NCBI GenBank assembly: GCA_018266355.1
Contig: JAFEAP010000014.1
Coordinates: forward strand, 62,001-126,000
Direction: 5' to 3'
Source: Bdellovibrionales bacterium
GTDB lineage: Bacteria > Bdellovibrionota > UBA1018
DNA length: 64,000 nt
How positions within the stretch are numbered: the first letter of the stretch is position 1; every line of letters starts with the position of its first letter. Made by a program: the position numbers and the translations under genes. The notes under the pieces are model-generated. The model was given only the letters and a program-made list of their open reading frames with translations, did not search any database and was not told where the DNA came from. Shown piece by piece: positions 23,117-32,313 of this stretch.

Positions 23117-24923
23117 GCTTCCGCTCCTTCCCTTCGACCGACGGACGCTCCGGCAACCAAATCCGGAACGTCGCCCCGGCGCCTTTCGCAGAAACCGCCG
23201 AGATTTTTCCGCCGTGCCCCTCGACGATCGTCTTCGAGATCGACAGCCCGAGGCCGCTGCCGTGATCGCCCTTCGTCGAGAACGCCTCGTCGAAGATCCG
23301 CGGCAGGACGTCGGGCGGAATTCCTTCCCCCGTGTCGGCCACTTCGACGGCGACGCCCGGCGCGTCGTCCGCGCCCGTTTCCGGACGAATCGCGATCGAG
23401 AGCTTTCCGCCGTTCGGCATCGCGTGCTTCGAGTTGATCATCAGGTTCAGGAAGACCTGGCCGAGCGCGACCGCGTCGCCCTCGACGGACGGCGCGCCGG
23501 CGGAAAAGTCGCGCTTCACTTCGATGTTTCCCGTCTTGAGCTCGTGCTGGACGAGCGTGAGCGTCTGATCGACGACCGTCCCGAGCGCGACCGGCGCGCG
23601 AGGGCCCGCGGCCGCGTCGCCGGTCTTCGAGTAGGAGCGGAGGTTCTGCAGGATGATCTTCGCGCGTTCGACGGCGTCGAGCGCGGTTTGGAGGTGGGCC
23701 TTCGTCTTCGGCTCCTCGGTGTCGAGCATCGCGAGGTCGATCTTGCCGAAAACGCGCATGAGGATGTTCCCGAACTCGTGACCGACGCCTCGGGCGACTT
23801 GGCCGATCGCCGCGTGCCGCTCGGATTCGACGAGCCGTTTCTGGAGGGCGTCGAGACTGCCGGCCATGGCGTTGAACTTCCGTGCGAGCTCGCCGACTTC
23901 GTCGTTCGAACGGACGGCGACGTTCTCGGCGAAGCGCCCCTGCGCGACGGACTCGGTCGCGGCGACGAGCGCGGAAAGCGGGCGCGTGAGCGAGCGGGCG
24001 ACGCGCGAGGAGAGCAGGAACGCGATCGTGACGATCAGGAGCCCGAAAAGCAGCGATTTGTTCACGAGCCGCATCGACGCGCGAAAGATCTCGTCGGCGC
24101 GTACGGTCGCGACGATCTTCGGACCCGCTCCGACGTCGGCGTAGGCGCCGAGGTAGCGTTCGCCGCCCCACTCGAAGTCCTTCAGCTCGACGGCGAGCGG
24201 AGAGCCGATCGCGCGCGCGACGAGCGGATTCCCGGAGAGATCCGGATGGTCCAAGGCCCCGGGGTCGGCGGCGAGGATCGCGCGACCCGACGAATCGATC
24301 AAAGTCGGCGAAACGACGCCCTGACTCCGGAGGGTCGCCCACCAGCGGTCCCCGCGGAAGATGCCGACGAGCACGCGAGGGCGGCCCGAGCCTTCGAACG
24401 CGACGCCCTCGGCGTAGACGATCACCGGCGCGTTCGGCGCGAGGAACTTCGCCGCGAGGTAGATCGGGTTCCCCGTCGGCGAAAGGTTCGGCGGGATCGC
24501 GACCGAATTCGTCCACGCGTTCCACTCGGCGGCGGAGATGCCTTTTTCCTCGAGGAATTTATCGGCGCGCTCGAGCGCGTTCACTTCGGTCAGCTTCGGC
24601 TTCCCGTCGGCGGCCGCCTCGGCGTCGTAAAGCCGGAACGCGAGCAACTCGGTTTCGTTCGAAAGGATCACGCGGCGCCAATCCGGATTCGCGTAACCTT
24701 GCGCCAGCAGCCTGACGTTCGCCGAATACCGATCGAGATCCGAGCGGAACTCGGACGCGACCGTGCGCACGACGTTCGCGTTCAAGTCGTAGATCAGCGT
24801 GGTTTTGTCGTCTCGAAACAGTTTGATCGCTAGCGTCAAGTAGGTGATGATGGAGGCCACCACCAGCGCGCTCATCAAGAGAAGCAGTTTCAAGCGAATG
24901 GGGAACTTGATCTTGGCTCGCAT
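23109..24923 (-). CDS. Membrane sensor histidine kinase
   Basis: 604 residues: membrane helix about 11-33, an outside sensor domain to about 288, second helix 290-307, HAMP (VARSLTRPLSALVAATESVA), then HisKA with His382 in GVGHEFGNIL and an HATPase with NLMINSKHAM, DTGEGIPPDV and GSGLGLSISKTIV. The HEFGN/NxxxNSxxA style places it with NtrB/DctB-type kinases. It heads the operon with the receiver-TPR protein and two MFS pumps. The 5' end overlaps the start of the divergent FecR gene. Confidence 0.93.
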   Translation of the reverse strand: MRAKIKFPIRLKLLLLMSALVVASIITYLTLAIKLFRDDKTTLIYDLNANVVRTVASEFRSDLDRYSANVRLLAQGYANPDWRRVILSNETELLAFRLYDAEAAADGKPKLTEVNALERADKFLEEKGISAAEWNAWTNSVAIPPNLSPTGNPIYLAAKFLAPNAPVIVYAEGVAFEGSGRPRVLVGIFRGDRWWATLRSQGVVSPTLIDSSGRAILAADPGALDHPDLSGNPLVARAIGSPLAVELKDFEWGGERYLGAYADVGAGPKIVATVRADEIFRASMRLVNKSLLFGLLIVTIAFLLSSRVARSLTRPLSALVAATESVAQGRFAENVAVRSNDEVGELARKFNAMAGSLDALQKRLVESERHAAIGQVARGVGHEFGNILMRVFGKIDLAMLDTEEPKTKAHLQTALDAVERAKIILQNLRSYSKTGDAAAGPRAPVALGTVVDQTLTLVQHELKTGNIEVKRDFSAGAPSVEGDAVALGQVFLNLMINSKHAMPNGGKLSIAIRPETGADDAPGVAVEVADTGEGIPPDVLPRIFDEAFSTKGDHGSGLGLSISKTIVEGHGGKISAVSAKGAGATFRIWLPERPSVEGKERKHG

Positions 24924-26742
24924 CGACTCTCGTCAAACCCGCGATTTTCTCGTCCCTTTGCTCTGGACGCTCATCATCGGTACCGAACTTTTCTTACTCC
25001 TTGATGATATCACTCTTTTCCGCGCTCCCAAGTCCGAACTCCCGGAAATCACTGGCGAACGCATCGCCGAACTGCGCGACCGAGTCGGCGGCGTCCGGTG
25101 GCAGAACCCGAAGGACGTCGTTTGGAACGAAACGCGCGGCGGACAGGCGCTTTACGAAGGGCAGAGCGTGATGACCCTCAGCGATTCGAGCGCTCGTCTG
25201 GTTTTTGACGCTCGGGACGACCGCTCGACCGAGATCGAAATCGGCCCGAAAACGCTGCTACAACTCCGATCCCGGAAGCCCGGCGAGAGTCGTCCGCTCC
25301 TCCTCGCGCTCGAGCGCGGGACGTTCCGCGCGAAAGCGTCGCGCGCGATCGAACTCGCGGCGGGCGAATTCACCGTGCAAATCGCCGCCGGTTCGAAATT
25401 CGAAGCCGAGAGCGTCGAAAGCGCGCATTCGAAAAGCGGGAAGCCCGCGATCCGCCTGAAAGTGCTCGAAGGCAGCGCGCGCGCGGGCGCCGCGGAAGTC
25501 ACCCGCGATCAATCGCTCGAGGTTCCGATCACGGCGAAAGGCGAAGCCGCCGTCCTACCGGTCGTCGTCGCCGAACCTCGCGCGGAGGCGAGCGCATCCC
25601 CCGCTCCATCGCCGACTCCGAGCCCGACGCCCACGCCTCCGCCCGCGCCCCGCGCGAGAAAAGCGCGCGCGCTGCCGCCGCCGAGCCTCGAAGCTCCGGT
25701 CTTCCGCCGCCGCGTGAAACCCTCGCCCACGTCCGGCGCCCCGAGCGGACGCTTCGACCTCTTCGACTTCCTTTTCCCGAGCGCCGCGGCCGACGATGCC
25801 GGCGAGGAATGGGAAATCGAATTCCGGTGGGTCGCCCTTCCCGGCGCGAAGAACTACCGCGTGGAGGTCGCGCGCACCCGCGATTTCTCGAAAAAGCTCG
25901 CCGAGGAAACGACGGCGGAGCCGCACTGGGCATGGCCTTATCGGCGCGGGATGGAGAACTCGAAAGGCCGCGTCTTTTACCGCGTCGCCGCGGTGGACGA
26001 AAGCGGCAAGGTCGGGAAGTTTTCGGATCCGAAGCCGTTCTCGATCCCGGGCGAGATCCTCCACCCCGTGACGAAAGCCGCCCCGCCGACTCCCCCGCCG
26101 GCACCGGAGGCTTCCGTCGCGCGAACGACGCCTCCTCCGGTCGGCGCCGTATGGAGCGTCCGTCCGGCGGCCGAACTCACCTCCCGTACCCAGACCTCCG
26201 ATTCCACGGCGAATCGGCGGGTCGAGACGGGCGGCGCTTTCGTGCACGAAGCGATTTCGGCGGCGCGCGTTTCGGAGGATTGGAACTTCGCGGTCGATTT
26301 CCGGGCGAATCAATACCGCTCGGATTCCGGCGCGCTCGCGAAGACCCGGAGCTACCGCGGAGGATTCGAGGCGGAGACCCGCACCGCGGGCCTTCGCGGA
26401 AAACTCTTCTTCGGCGGCGCTCTCCTCGTCGACGACCGTTTCGAGAAGGACGGCGCGAACGCGCTCAAGCTGACGCGCGGATTTTCGCTCGGTCCTTCGG
26501 CGAGCGTGCGCGCCTCGGGTTGGACGCTCGCTCTCCGCATTCCGCTCACCGGCGCGTTCTTGAAGGACTCGCTCGGCGGTCCGTACGGTCCGGCCTTGCA
26601 CGCGGAACGGGATTTCGTCTTTTCGCCTTCGGTTTCGGTATCGCTTTACGCCGAAGGAAGCGCCTTCCTCTGGGGCGAGCCCTCCGGCGGCCGCGTGACC
26701 GAATGGTCGGTCGGCCTCGGACCGAAAGCGGTGTTCCGATGA
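24898..26742 (+). CDS. FecR-domain surface protein
   Basis: About 614 residues. An N-terminal helix (DFLVPLLWTLIIGTELFLLL) anchors the protein; a FecR domain follows (ALYEGQSVMTLSDSSARLVF, IEIGPKTLLQLRSR, GTFRAKASRAIELAAGEFTV). Then come an SPAPSPTPSPTPTPPPAP linker, a fibronectin-III-like domain (IEFRWVALPGAKNYRVEVAR) and a C-terminal region with alternating beta strands ending in a Phe/Arg-type terminus (VGLGPKAVFR), which may be a small outer-membrane barrel. Start is uncertain: ATG at 24898 overlaps the divergent kinase gene. ATGA overlap with the next gene. Confidence 0.8.
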   Translation: MGNLILARIDSRQTRDFLVPLLWTLIIGTELFLLLDDITLFRAPKSELPEITGERIAELRDRVGGVRWQNPKDVVWNETRGGQALYEGQSVMTLSDSSARLVFDARDDRSTEIEIGPKTLLQLRSRKPGESRPLLLALERGTFRAKASRAIELAAGEFTVQIAAGSKFEAESVESAHSKSGKPAIRLKVLEGSARAGAAEVTRDQSLEVPITAKGEAAVLPVVVAEPRAEASASPAPSPTPSPTPTPPPAPRARKARALPPPSLEAPVFRRRVKPSPTSGAPSGRFDLFDFLFPSAAADDAGEEWEIEFRWVALPGAKNYRVEVARTRDFSKKLAEETTAEPHWAWPYRRGMENSKGRVFYRVAAVDESGKVGKFSDPKPFSIPGEILHPVTKAAPPTPPPAPEASVARTTPPPVGAVWSVRPAAELTSRTQTSDSTANRRVETGGAFVHEAISAARVSEDWNFAVDFRANQYRSDSGALAKTRSYRGGFEAETRTAGLRGKLFFGGALLVDDRFEKDGANALKLTRGFSLGPSASVRASGWTLALRIPLTGAFLKDSLGGPYGPALHAERDFVFSPSVSVSLYAEGSAFLWGEPSGGRVTEWSVGLGPKAVFR

Positions 26743-28001
26743 GCGTCTTCGGAAACCGCGCGATTCTCGCCTCCTCTCTCGCGCTTTCCCTGTCCGTGGT
26801 CTCCGCCAGCGCCGACGTCGTCGCCTACTTCGCGAACGGCGAGGAAGCCAGGCCGATCGAATTCGGCGACGGACACGACGGCGCGTTCGCCGACGGTCCG
26901 ACCCAAGCCGGGATCTCCGTCGCCGGGGCGACGATCACGTTCGACACCTCGGTGAAAAGCGTTTTCCAATTCACGACCTTCGCGCTCACCGCCGGGCACA
27001 CGCTCGTCGCGACCGGCAGCGAGCCGCTCGTCATCCGAGTCCAGGGCGCGTCGACCGTCGCGGGCACGATCGACGTGAACGGCGCCGCGGGCGGAAACGC
27101 GACGGCGGGCGCACCCGGTGCGGGCGGTTCCGCGGGAGCGGGAGGAGGAAACGGAGGAAGCGGCGGGCACCAGCCGGCGGCGACCGCCGAAAGCGTCGCG
27201 GGCTCGCCGAGTTCGGGAAATTCGCGCGGAGGCGGAAACGGACCGAACGACCCGAGCGCGACGCCCTCCGGTCAACGCGAAGGCGGCGGCGGATGCAACG
27301 GGCCGGGCGCGACCGGCGGAGCTCTCTATCCCGCGAGCGCGGCGGTCTGCCCGCTCGGGCGCTCCGCGATCGCGAGCGGATTCGAAACGGCGTTCACTTC
27401 CCGCTCCGCGGGAGGGCTCGCGGGCGGCGGCGGGGGCGGCGGAGGCGGGACCTTCACGTTCGACGCGACGAACGCGATGAACGGAGCGGGCGGCGGAGGC
27501 GCGGGCGGTGCCCTCCTCCTCACCTCGGGCGGAGACCTCACGCTCTCGGGCACGATCAACGCGAACGGAGGGGTCGGCGGAAACGGCACCTTCGGTAATA
27601 ACGATTACGGCTCTTCGGGCGGCGGCGGATCCGGCGGCTCGATCTGGCTCCAAACCGCGAGTCGGCTCTCCGGCGCGGGCACCCTCGCCGTCTCCGGCGG
27701 AGTCGGCGGCCAAGACGCGTTCACGACGAGCATCGGTGGGAACGGATCGCGCGGAGTGATCCGCCTCGACTCGGTCTCGAACGCTTTCACCGGCACGTTC
27801 ACGCCCGGCGGTTCGGCCGACCTCGTTTATCCGGTGTATCCCATGACGGTCGAATTCGCGCTCCACGCGGGACCGGCGTGCGGCGTGATCGAGTCCGCTT
27901 ACGCTCCGCCGTCCGATCGGACCGTGCGAGACCTCTCCGGCCTCGCCCTGATTTGGGTCTCGGCTTTCCTGCTCGTGCGACGGCCGAAGCGTCGCGCTTG
28001 A
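26739..28001 (+). CDS. Gly-rich surface protein with C-terminal sorting-like tail
   Basis: 420 residues: signal peptide (about 1-25, ending SASA), a region of short beta repeats with many GGxGG runs (TIDVNGAAGG, LSGTINANGGVGGNG, GAGTLAVSGGVGG) that look like a beta-solenoid adhesin, and a final DLSGLALIWVSAFLLVRRPKRR. The tail is one helix followed by basic residues, as in PEP-CTERM-type sorting signals, but without a PEP or GG motif just before it. It overlaps the FecR gene by four bases and is probably exported with it. Ligand unknown. Confidence 0.75.
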   Translation: MSVFGNRAILASSLALSLSVVSASADVVAYFANGEEARPIEFGDGHDGAFADGPTQAGISVAGATITFDTSVKSVFQFTTFALTAGHTLVATGSEPLVIRVQGASTVAGTIDVNGAAGGNATAGAPGAGGSAGAGGGNGGSGGHQPAATAESVAGSPSSGNSRGGGNGPNDPSATPSGQREGGGGCNGPGATGGALYPASAAVCPLGRSAIASGFETAFTSRSAGGLAGGGGGGGGGTFTFDATNAMNGAGGGGAGGALLLTSGGDLTLSGTINANGGVGGNGTFGNNDYGSSGGGGSGGSIWLQTASRLSGAGTLAVSGGVGGQDAFTTSIGGNGSRGVIRLDSVSNAFTGTFTPGGSADLVYPVYPMTVEFALHAGPACGVIESAYAPPSDRTVRDLSGLALIWVSAFLLVRRPKRRA

Positions 28002-28016
28002 AACGAAACGCCGGCC

Positions 28017-30008
28017 TTATTGGCCGATCAGCCAGTCGAAGGCGTTCTGCACCATCGTCGCCACGCCCGCGTTCGAAAGCACCGAGAAGTGGTTCATCGG
28101 GAAGAGCGCGACCCGTCCCCCGCCGCAGCGACCGGCGAGGACCGCGGGGAACGTGCCCGCGGGAATCGATCCGGTCGATCCGCTCGCGCTGAAAGTCGCG
28201 AGCGGGGCGAGCCACGTCGACGGATAATCCGTCACCGCGAACGCGGCCCGAAGGCCCGTCGAAAGCGTCGTCGGCACACCCATCATGATCGGGTGGCCGG
28301 TGTCGATGACGAACGCCGAAGAGAACGAGAGCGGCAGTAGGAGGCCCCCGCCGGCCACGTTCCCCGAGAAGAGTCCGACCGAAGGAGAGAAATGTCCCGT
28401 GAACGAGACGTTCAACCCGTCGTACCGGTCGAAGAGCATCGCGGCGCCGTCGTACTCGGCGAGCAAGCTGCCCCCGCCCGCGACGAAACTCCGGATGCCC
28501 GCGACGTAGGCCGCGTTCACCGGGCTCACCACGACTTTCCGCGAGAGCACGAGAACCGTCACGCCGTCGGCCATCGGTTTTCCGCCGGCGATTTCGGCGT
28601 CGGTGTATTGGATCGGCGTTATGCCCATCGCCCCGAGTCCGCTCAAGATCGTCGCGGACGAACCTTCCGCCGGGTCGATCGAGATCCCCGCGACGAGACT
28701 CGCCTTCGGCACGAACGCGCCCGAGGAGCAGAGGTTATCGACGCCCGCCACTCCGGTCGGAGTCGGACTCGGCGCCGGGCTCGGAGACGGAGAAGGTTCC
28801 GGCCGAGGATCGCAGTACGCGAGGTCGACCGTCGAAAGCGCGGAGCCGAGCGAATCGAGGGAAACTTGGTTCAATTCGGGGATGTAGGTGAACGTCACCG
28901 GCTGACCGTCGACCTTCGCGGAGATCGTCGAAGCGTCGATTCCCCGGTGCGTGAGCGCGAATTCCTTGTTCAGCGAGAGCTTCACGGCGGTCAATGCCCC
29001 GATCTGGTTCAATCCGGAATCGTAGCTCGCGTCGGTCATCTCGACCTTCACGCCGTTCGCGAGCTCGACCATGTCGAGCCATCCGTAGCCGTATTCGTTC
29101 TCGCCCACGTGCGGGTAGTTCACCTTGTCCGTGTAGGCGATCGCGGAAACGACGAGCGGGCGGCCGCCCTGGAGGTCCTGGAGTTTTCGCACGACGGACT
29201 CGGCGCTGATATGCTCCGTGTAGGAAGGCGTGATCACGACTCCGTTCGCCGTGTGGGCCGGCGCGGTCCGCGTGCAATAAAGCGATTTCGCGCGCGCCTC
29301 GGAGCCTTGGGGATCCGGGACCGGCGTGTACCCGGCGGGGAACATCGCGCAGATGTCGTTCTCGTCGGAGATGAAGATGACCGCGAGCGCGGCGTCGTCG
29401 CGGAAGAACCCGAGACCGCGGCTTTCCGCGAGGCGGTCGTCGTCCATCGCGCGGGTCATCGAGTAGGTTCCGATCTCGCCGCCGTCCGAACCGTTATCGG
29501 AAACGACGTGCATGAGGTCGTCGCGAAGTCCGGAACGGATCTGGTCGCGAGTGAGGGTATCCGAACGAAGCACTTTCGCGGCGCCGGTGCGGTATTTCGA
29601 ATAAATCCGTCCGGCCCAACTCGATCCGCCCCCGTGAGCGAGCATGGTCGCGATGCGGAAATCGACGTCGACCGGAAGCGCGCGGATGAACGCGTCGATG
29701 CCGTCGGAAACCTTCTGACGTTCGTCGTCGAGGGAGCTCGACGAGTCAGTCATGATGAGGAGGTCGACCTTCTTCGTGACGTCGGCCGCCGGCTGAGTGT
29801 AGCGATCGGCGTAGCAGCCGACGCTCGGCTCGGGGGCCGGCACGACGACCGGGTCGGGAAGGTCCGCCGTGAACGCGCGATTCAGGTCTTCGGCCGCCTG
29901 CGGGCTCGCATCGCATCCCGCGAGGAGGCAAAAGATCGCGAACGTCAGGCCGCTCGGAATTCCGGTCTGGCGAATCGTCGCTCGGGTCGAAATCCGAGGT
30001 CCAGCCAT
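28017..30008 (-). CDS. von Willebrand A-domain lipoprotein
   Basis: 663 residues; lipobox LLAGC with Cys32. A vWA-like domain begins VDLLIMTDSSSSLDDE, with a complete MIDAS DxSxS (Asp88, Ser90, Ser92), and runs to about 340 (FISDENDIC and LVVSAIAY). A linker PEPSPSPSPAPSPTPTG separates it from a C-terminal domain of about 200 residues that reads like a ThuA/glutaminase-type Rossmann domain (TVLVLSRKVVVSPVNAAYV, GGGSLLAEYDG). GGAGGG lies six bases before the ATG. Likely an outer-membrane adhesin or metal-dependent binding protein. Convergent with the Gly-rich gene. Confidence 0.85.
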   Translation of the reverse strand: MAGPRISTRATIRQTGIPSGLTFAIFCLLAGCDASPQAAEDLNRAFTADLPDPVVVPAPEPSVGCYADRYTQPAADVTKKVDLLIMTDSSSSLDDERQKVSDGIDAFIRALPVDVDFRIATMLAHGGGSSWAGRIYSKYRTGAAKVLRSDTLTRDQIRSGLRDDLMHVVSDNGSDGGEIGTYSMTRAMDDDRLAESRGLGFFRDDAALAVIFISDENDICAMFPAGYTPVPDPQGSEARAKSLYCTRTAPAHTANGVVITPSYTEHISAESVVRKLQDLQGGRPLVVSAIAYTDKVNYPHVGENEYGYGWLDMVELANGVKVEMTDASYDSGLNQIGALTAVKLSLNKEFALTHRGIDASTISAKVDGQPVTFTYIPELNQVSLDSLGSALSTVDLAYCDPRPEPSPSPSPAPSPTPTGVAGVDNLCSSGAFVPKASLVAGISIDPAEGSSATILSGLGAMGITPIQYTDAEIAGGKPMADGVTVLVLSRKVVVSPVNAAYVAGIRSFVAGGGSLLAEYDGAAMLFDRYDGLNVSFTGHFSPSVGLFSGNVAGGGLLLPLSFSSAFVIDTGHPIMMGVPTTLSTGLRAAFAVTDYPSTWLAPLATFSASGSTGSIPAGTFPAVLAGRCGGGRVALFPMNHFSVLSNAGVATMVQNAFDWLIGQ

Positions 30009-30238
30009 GGGGCACCCTCCATTCTCAAGCCGGTTCGAAACACCGTGGTCTACATCTTTAATTCTCCTCCCATTTAATGCTTTGCGCCATTTAAAATAGT
30101 GTTTTTCTTAACAAACAACATAACCAATTGATATTTTGTGACTATTCAATAAATTACTTTACTGTACTTAGATCCTAAATTCTCGGAATGGCAGCACTTT
30201 TTCGAAGCCGGAATTGCCGCTACTCTCGGCATAACCCC
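30009..30238. promoter_or_regulatory. AT-rich divergent promoter region
   Basis: This gap between two divergent genes contains an AT-rich stretch (about 30060-30180) that contrasts with the GC-rich genes. On the plus strand TTGATA (30128-30133) and TAAATT (30150-30155) are 16 bases apart and form a plausible sigma-70 promoter for the phosphatase gene. On the minus strand TTGTTT-like and TTTAAA-like hexamers could serve the lipoprotein gene. No open frame or RNA gene was seen. Confidence 0.4.
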
Positions 30239-30760
30239 ATGAAGACGATCGAACATCGGCGCCACGCCCTCCGAACGAAGCCCTCGCCCCACTTGAATGC
30301 GAAAGGCGTCGCGATCGCCCGGGAGGTTGGAGAAAAAGCGGGGCCCTTCGCCCGGGTGATCTCGAGCCCGAAACGTCGCGCCGTCGAAACGGCCGTCGCG
30401 ATGGGATTCGCGGTCGACGAGACGTATTCGGTCTTGAAATCGATCCCGAAGGATCTGAACGATTTCGTTCCGCACGATGCTGGTTTTTCCGCGTTTTTCG
30501 AAGCGATTCCGGACGCGCCCGAAGCGGAGCGCTACCTCGAGAAGCTCCGGAACCTCTTCGCGCGCGAGCTCGAAAAAATTCCCGAAGGCGGCCGCCTCCT
30601 CGTCGTCAGCCATGGCGGCGTCGTCGAATGGAGCGCGCTCGCGTGCTGCCCGGAGGACGCGCGCAAACTCGGAAATCCCGTCGACAAGTGCGAGGCGGTC
30701 GAAATCGATTGGAAAGACGGGCGTTTCGTCGGCGTCCGGGTCGTTCGAGTCAATTTCTAA
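30239..30760 (+). CDS. Histidine phosphatase family protein (SixA/phosphoglycerate-mutase type)
   Basis: A 173-aa protein with the family core: EHRRHALRTKPSPHLNAKG near the start (catalytic Arg-His), FARVISSPKRRAVETAVAMG around residue 42-60, and the second His in VVSHGGVVEWSA. The usual RHG is RHA, as in many SixA-like members. Substrate cannot be told; SixA acts on phosphohistidine, others on sugar phosphates. The ATG at 30239 is chosen because the domain starts there; an upstream extension lies in the AT-rich leader. Confidence 0.85.
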   Translation: MKTIEHRRHALRTKPSPHLNAKGVAIAREVGEKAGPFARVISSPKRRAVETAVAMGFAVDETYSVLKSIPKDLNDFVPHDAGFSAFFEAIPDAPEAERYLEKLRNLFARELEKIPEGGRLLVVSHGGVVEWSALACCPEDARKLGNPVDKCEAVEIDWKDGRFVGVRVVRVNF

Positions 30761-30790
30761 CCGGCCTCAAAAAAGAGAGAATCCGGGCTC

Positions 30791-30874
30791 GCCTTTTATA
30801 ACGCTTTGCGTTACAAGGCGCTCATGAAGGTTTCCGTCGGTCGACGGCATGCAAATGCTCGAATGGGCCGTCGA
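30791..30874. repeat. Two hairpins in the leader of the secreted 254-aa protein
   Basis: GCCTT + TAACGC (30791-30804) pair with GCGTTA + AAGGC (30808-30819), and TCGACGGC (30841-30848) pairs perfectly with GCCGTCGA (30867-30874). There is no T-run after either. They might end the phosphatase transcript or control the downstream gene. Confidence 0.35.
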
Positions 30875-30916
30875 TCTCTGCGCGAAGCCTTAACGCCCCT
30901 CCGAAAGGAGTCCGCG

Positions 30917-31681
30917 ATGCGTCCTGCACTCCTCGTTCCCTTGCTCGCGCTAGCCGTGATTTCTTCGGGCTTCGCCTTCGAATCCTCGCGCGAGGAAGTC
31001 GTCGCGCTCGACCACGCGAAGGCGATGATCGACGACGGCGCGACCGTGATCGTCGTCCCTTGTTGCGGGACGAAACCGATCGCGCTCTCGGACGAAGACC
31101 TCCGAGCGATCCGCGATCGAAAGACCTACCTCCTCGTTCCCGTGACCCAGTCTCCGTTCGATGTCCGAGTTCGCGTGAAAACCCGGACGCCGGAATTCTC
31201 CTACCGCGATATCCGGATCGAGGCGGCCGACAACGAAAACATATCGCTCTGGTGGACGGAGATGCACTCCTCCACGATGAAGCGCGACGACTACTTCGTT
31301 TCGCTGAAAGTCGGCGGCTTCGAAAGCCGAGCGATCGGAACCCTGGACGCTTCGAACGATCTGAACTGGCGCCAAAACAACGAGTACCGGCTCGTCTCGC
31401 TCAGCGCGCCCCTCGATCCGGCCGATCCGCACTTCAGCCTCATCCTCGAGGACCAACTTCTCGTCACCGTGACCACCGTCGCGAACCCGCGCAGCTTCAT
31501 TCCCACGATCCGGCCCACCGCTTCGCTCCATCCCGCGAATCTCGGCTTCTCCATGGCCGGCGGACGCCGAACCCGCTACAAGGTCAGCGTCGGCGCCGGT
31601 TACGCGCTTTCCGCCCTCCCCTTCGCCGCGCCCGAAACCGCGACTCAGGGCTTTCTCCGACTCCAAATCCGGTTTAAATAA
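30917..31681 (+). CDS. Secreted protein of unknown function (254 aa)
   Basis: Signal peptide at residues 1-20 (ALLVPLLALAVISSGFAFES). The mature part has a Cys-Cys (VVVPCCGTKP) and alternating strands, for example YFVSLKVGGFESRAIGTLD and FSLILEDQLLVTVTTVANP, ending LRLQIRFK, which may be a barrel-like terminus. No family recognised. AAGGAG lies six bases upstream of the ATG. An upstream in-frame extension crosses the leader hairpins and is rejected. It runs into the methyltransferase gene seven bases later. Confidence 0.75.
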   Translation: MRPALLVPLLALAVISSGFAFESSREEVVALDHAKAMIDDGATVIVVPCCGTKPIALSDEDLRAIRDRKTYLLVPVTQSPFDVRVRVKTRTPEFSYRDIRIEAADNENISLWWTEMHSSTMKRDDYFVSLKVGGFESRAIGTLDASNDLNWRQNNEYRLVSLSAPLDPADPHFSLILEDQLLVTVTTVANPRSFIPTIRPTASLHPANLGFSMAGGRRTRYKVSVGAGYALSALPFAAPETATQGFLRLQIRFK

Positions 31682-31688
31682 CTACGGG

Positions 31689-32312
31689 ATGACGGACTAC
31701 GCGGCAGAGAAACTCGCGGCCGAGGCGCGCGACCGCGCACTCGGTTTTCGGATCGAGGAATGCGAGGCCGCCGTACGCGCGCGGATCGACGCCGAAGCCG
31801 GAGGGATCCGCCGCCAGACGTGGGCCCACCTCTCCGCGCAGTCGTTCCAAACCCCGTACGCCGAACTCGAACGCATCGTCGCCGACGCCGATCCGGAGGA
31901 AAGCCTCGACCGATGGATCGATCTCGGCGCCGGTTACGGCCGACTCGGCATCGTGCTGTCCGAGCTCCGCCCGCGCGCGCGATTCCTCGGACTCGAGCTC
32001 GTGCCCGAGCGCGTGGCGGAAGGACGCCGGATCTACGCCTCGCTCGGCATCGATCCGGAAACCCTCCGGCAGGGCGACCTCGCGGACGCGACCATTCCCG
32101 TGGCCGACCTCTATTTCGTCTACGACTTCGGCACGCGGGAGGAAATCGCGCGCGCCCTCGATTCCCTCCGCGAATACGCCCGCCGCGCGCCGATTCGCGT
32201 GGTCGGCCGGGGTCGCGCGGTCCGGGATCAGATCGAACGCGAACACCCCTGGTTAGGCGCCGTCGTGTCGCCTCGCCATTTCGGTCACTACTCGATCTAC
32301 CGTTCGGCTTGA
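31689..32312 (+). CDS. Class I SAM-dependent methyltransferase
   Basis: 207 residues; the SAM motif I is WIDLGAGYGRLGIVLSELRP with acidic LGLELVPERV as motif II and a DLYFVYDFGT segment as motif IV. The form resembles lysine- or small-molecule methyltransferases with an all-alpha N-terminus. Seven bases separate it from the secreted-protein gene. Substrate unknown. Confidence 0.85.
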   Translation: MTDYAAEKLAAEARDRALGFRIEECEAAVRARIDAEAGGIRRQTWAHLSAQSFQTPYAELERIVADADPEESLDRWIDLGAGYGRLGIVLSELRPRARFLGLELVPERVAEGRRIYASLGIDPETLRQGDLADATIPVADLYFVYDFGTREEIARALDSLREYARRAPIRVVGRGRAVRDQIEREHPWLGAVVSPRHFGHYSIYRSA

Positions 32313-32313
32313 T

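Noticed and set aside
25809..26738. Plus-strand open frame extending the Gly-rich protein upstream by 310 codons
   Set aside because: It overlaps the FecR gene in another frame and is Arg-rich; the signal peptide and ATGA overlap fix the start at 26739.
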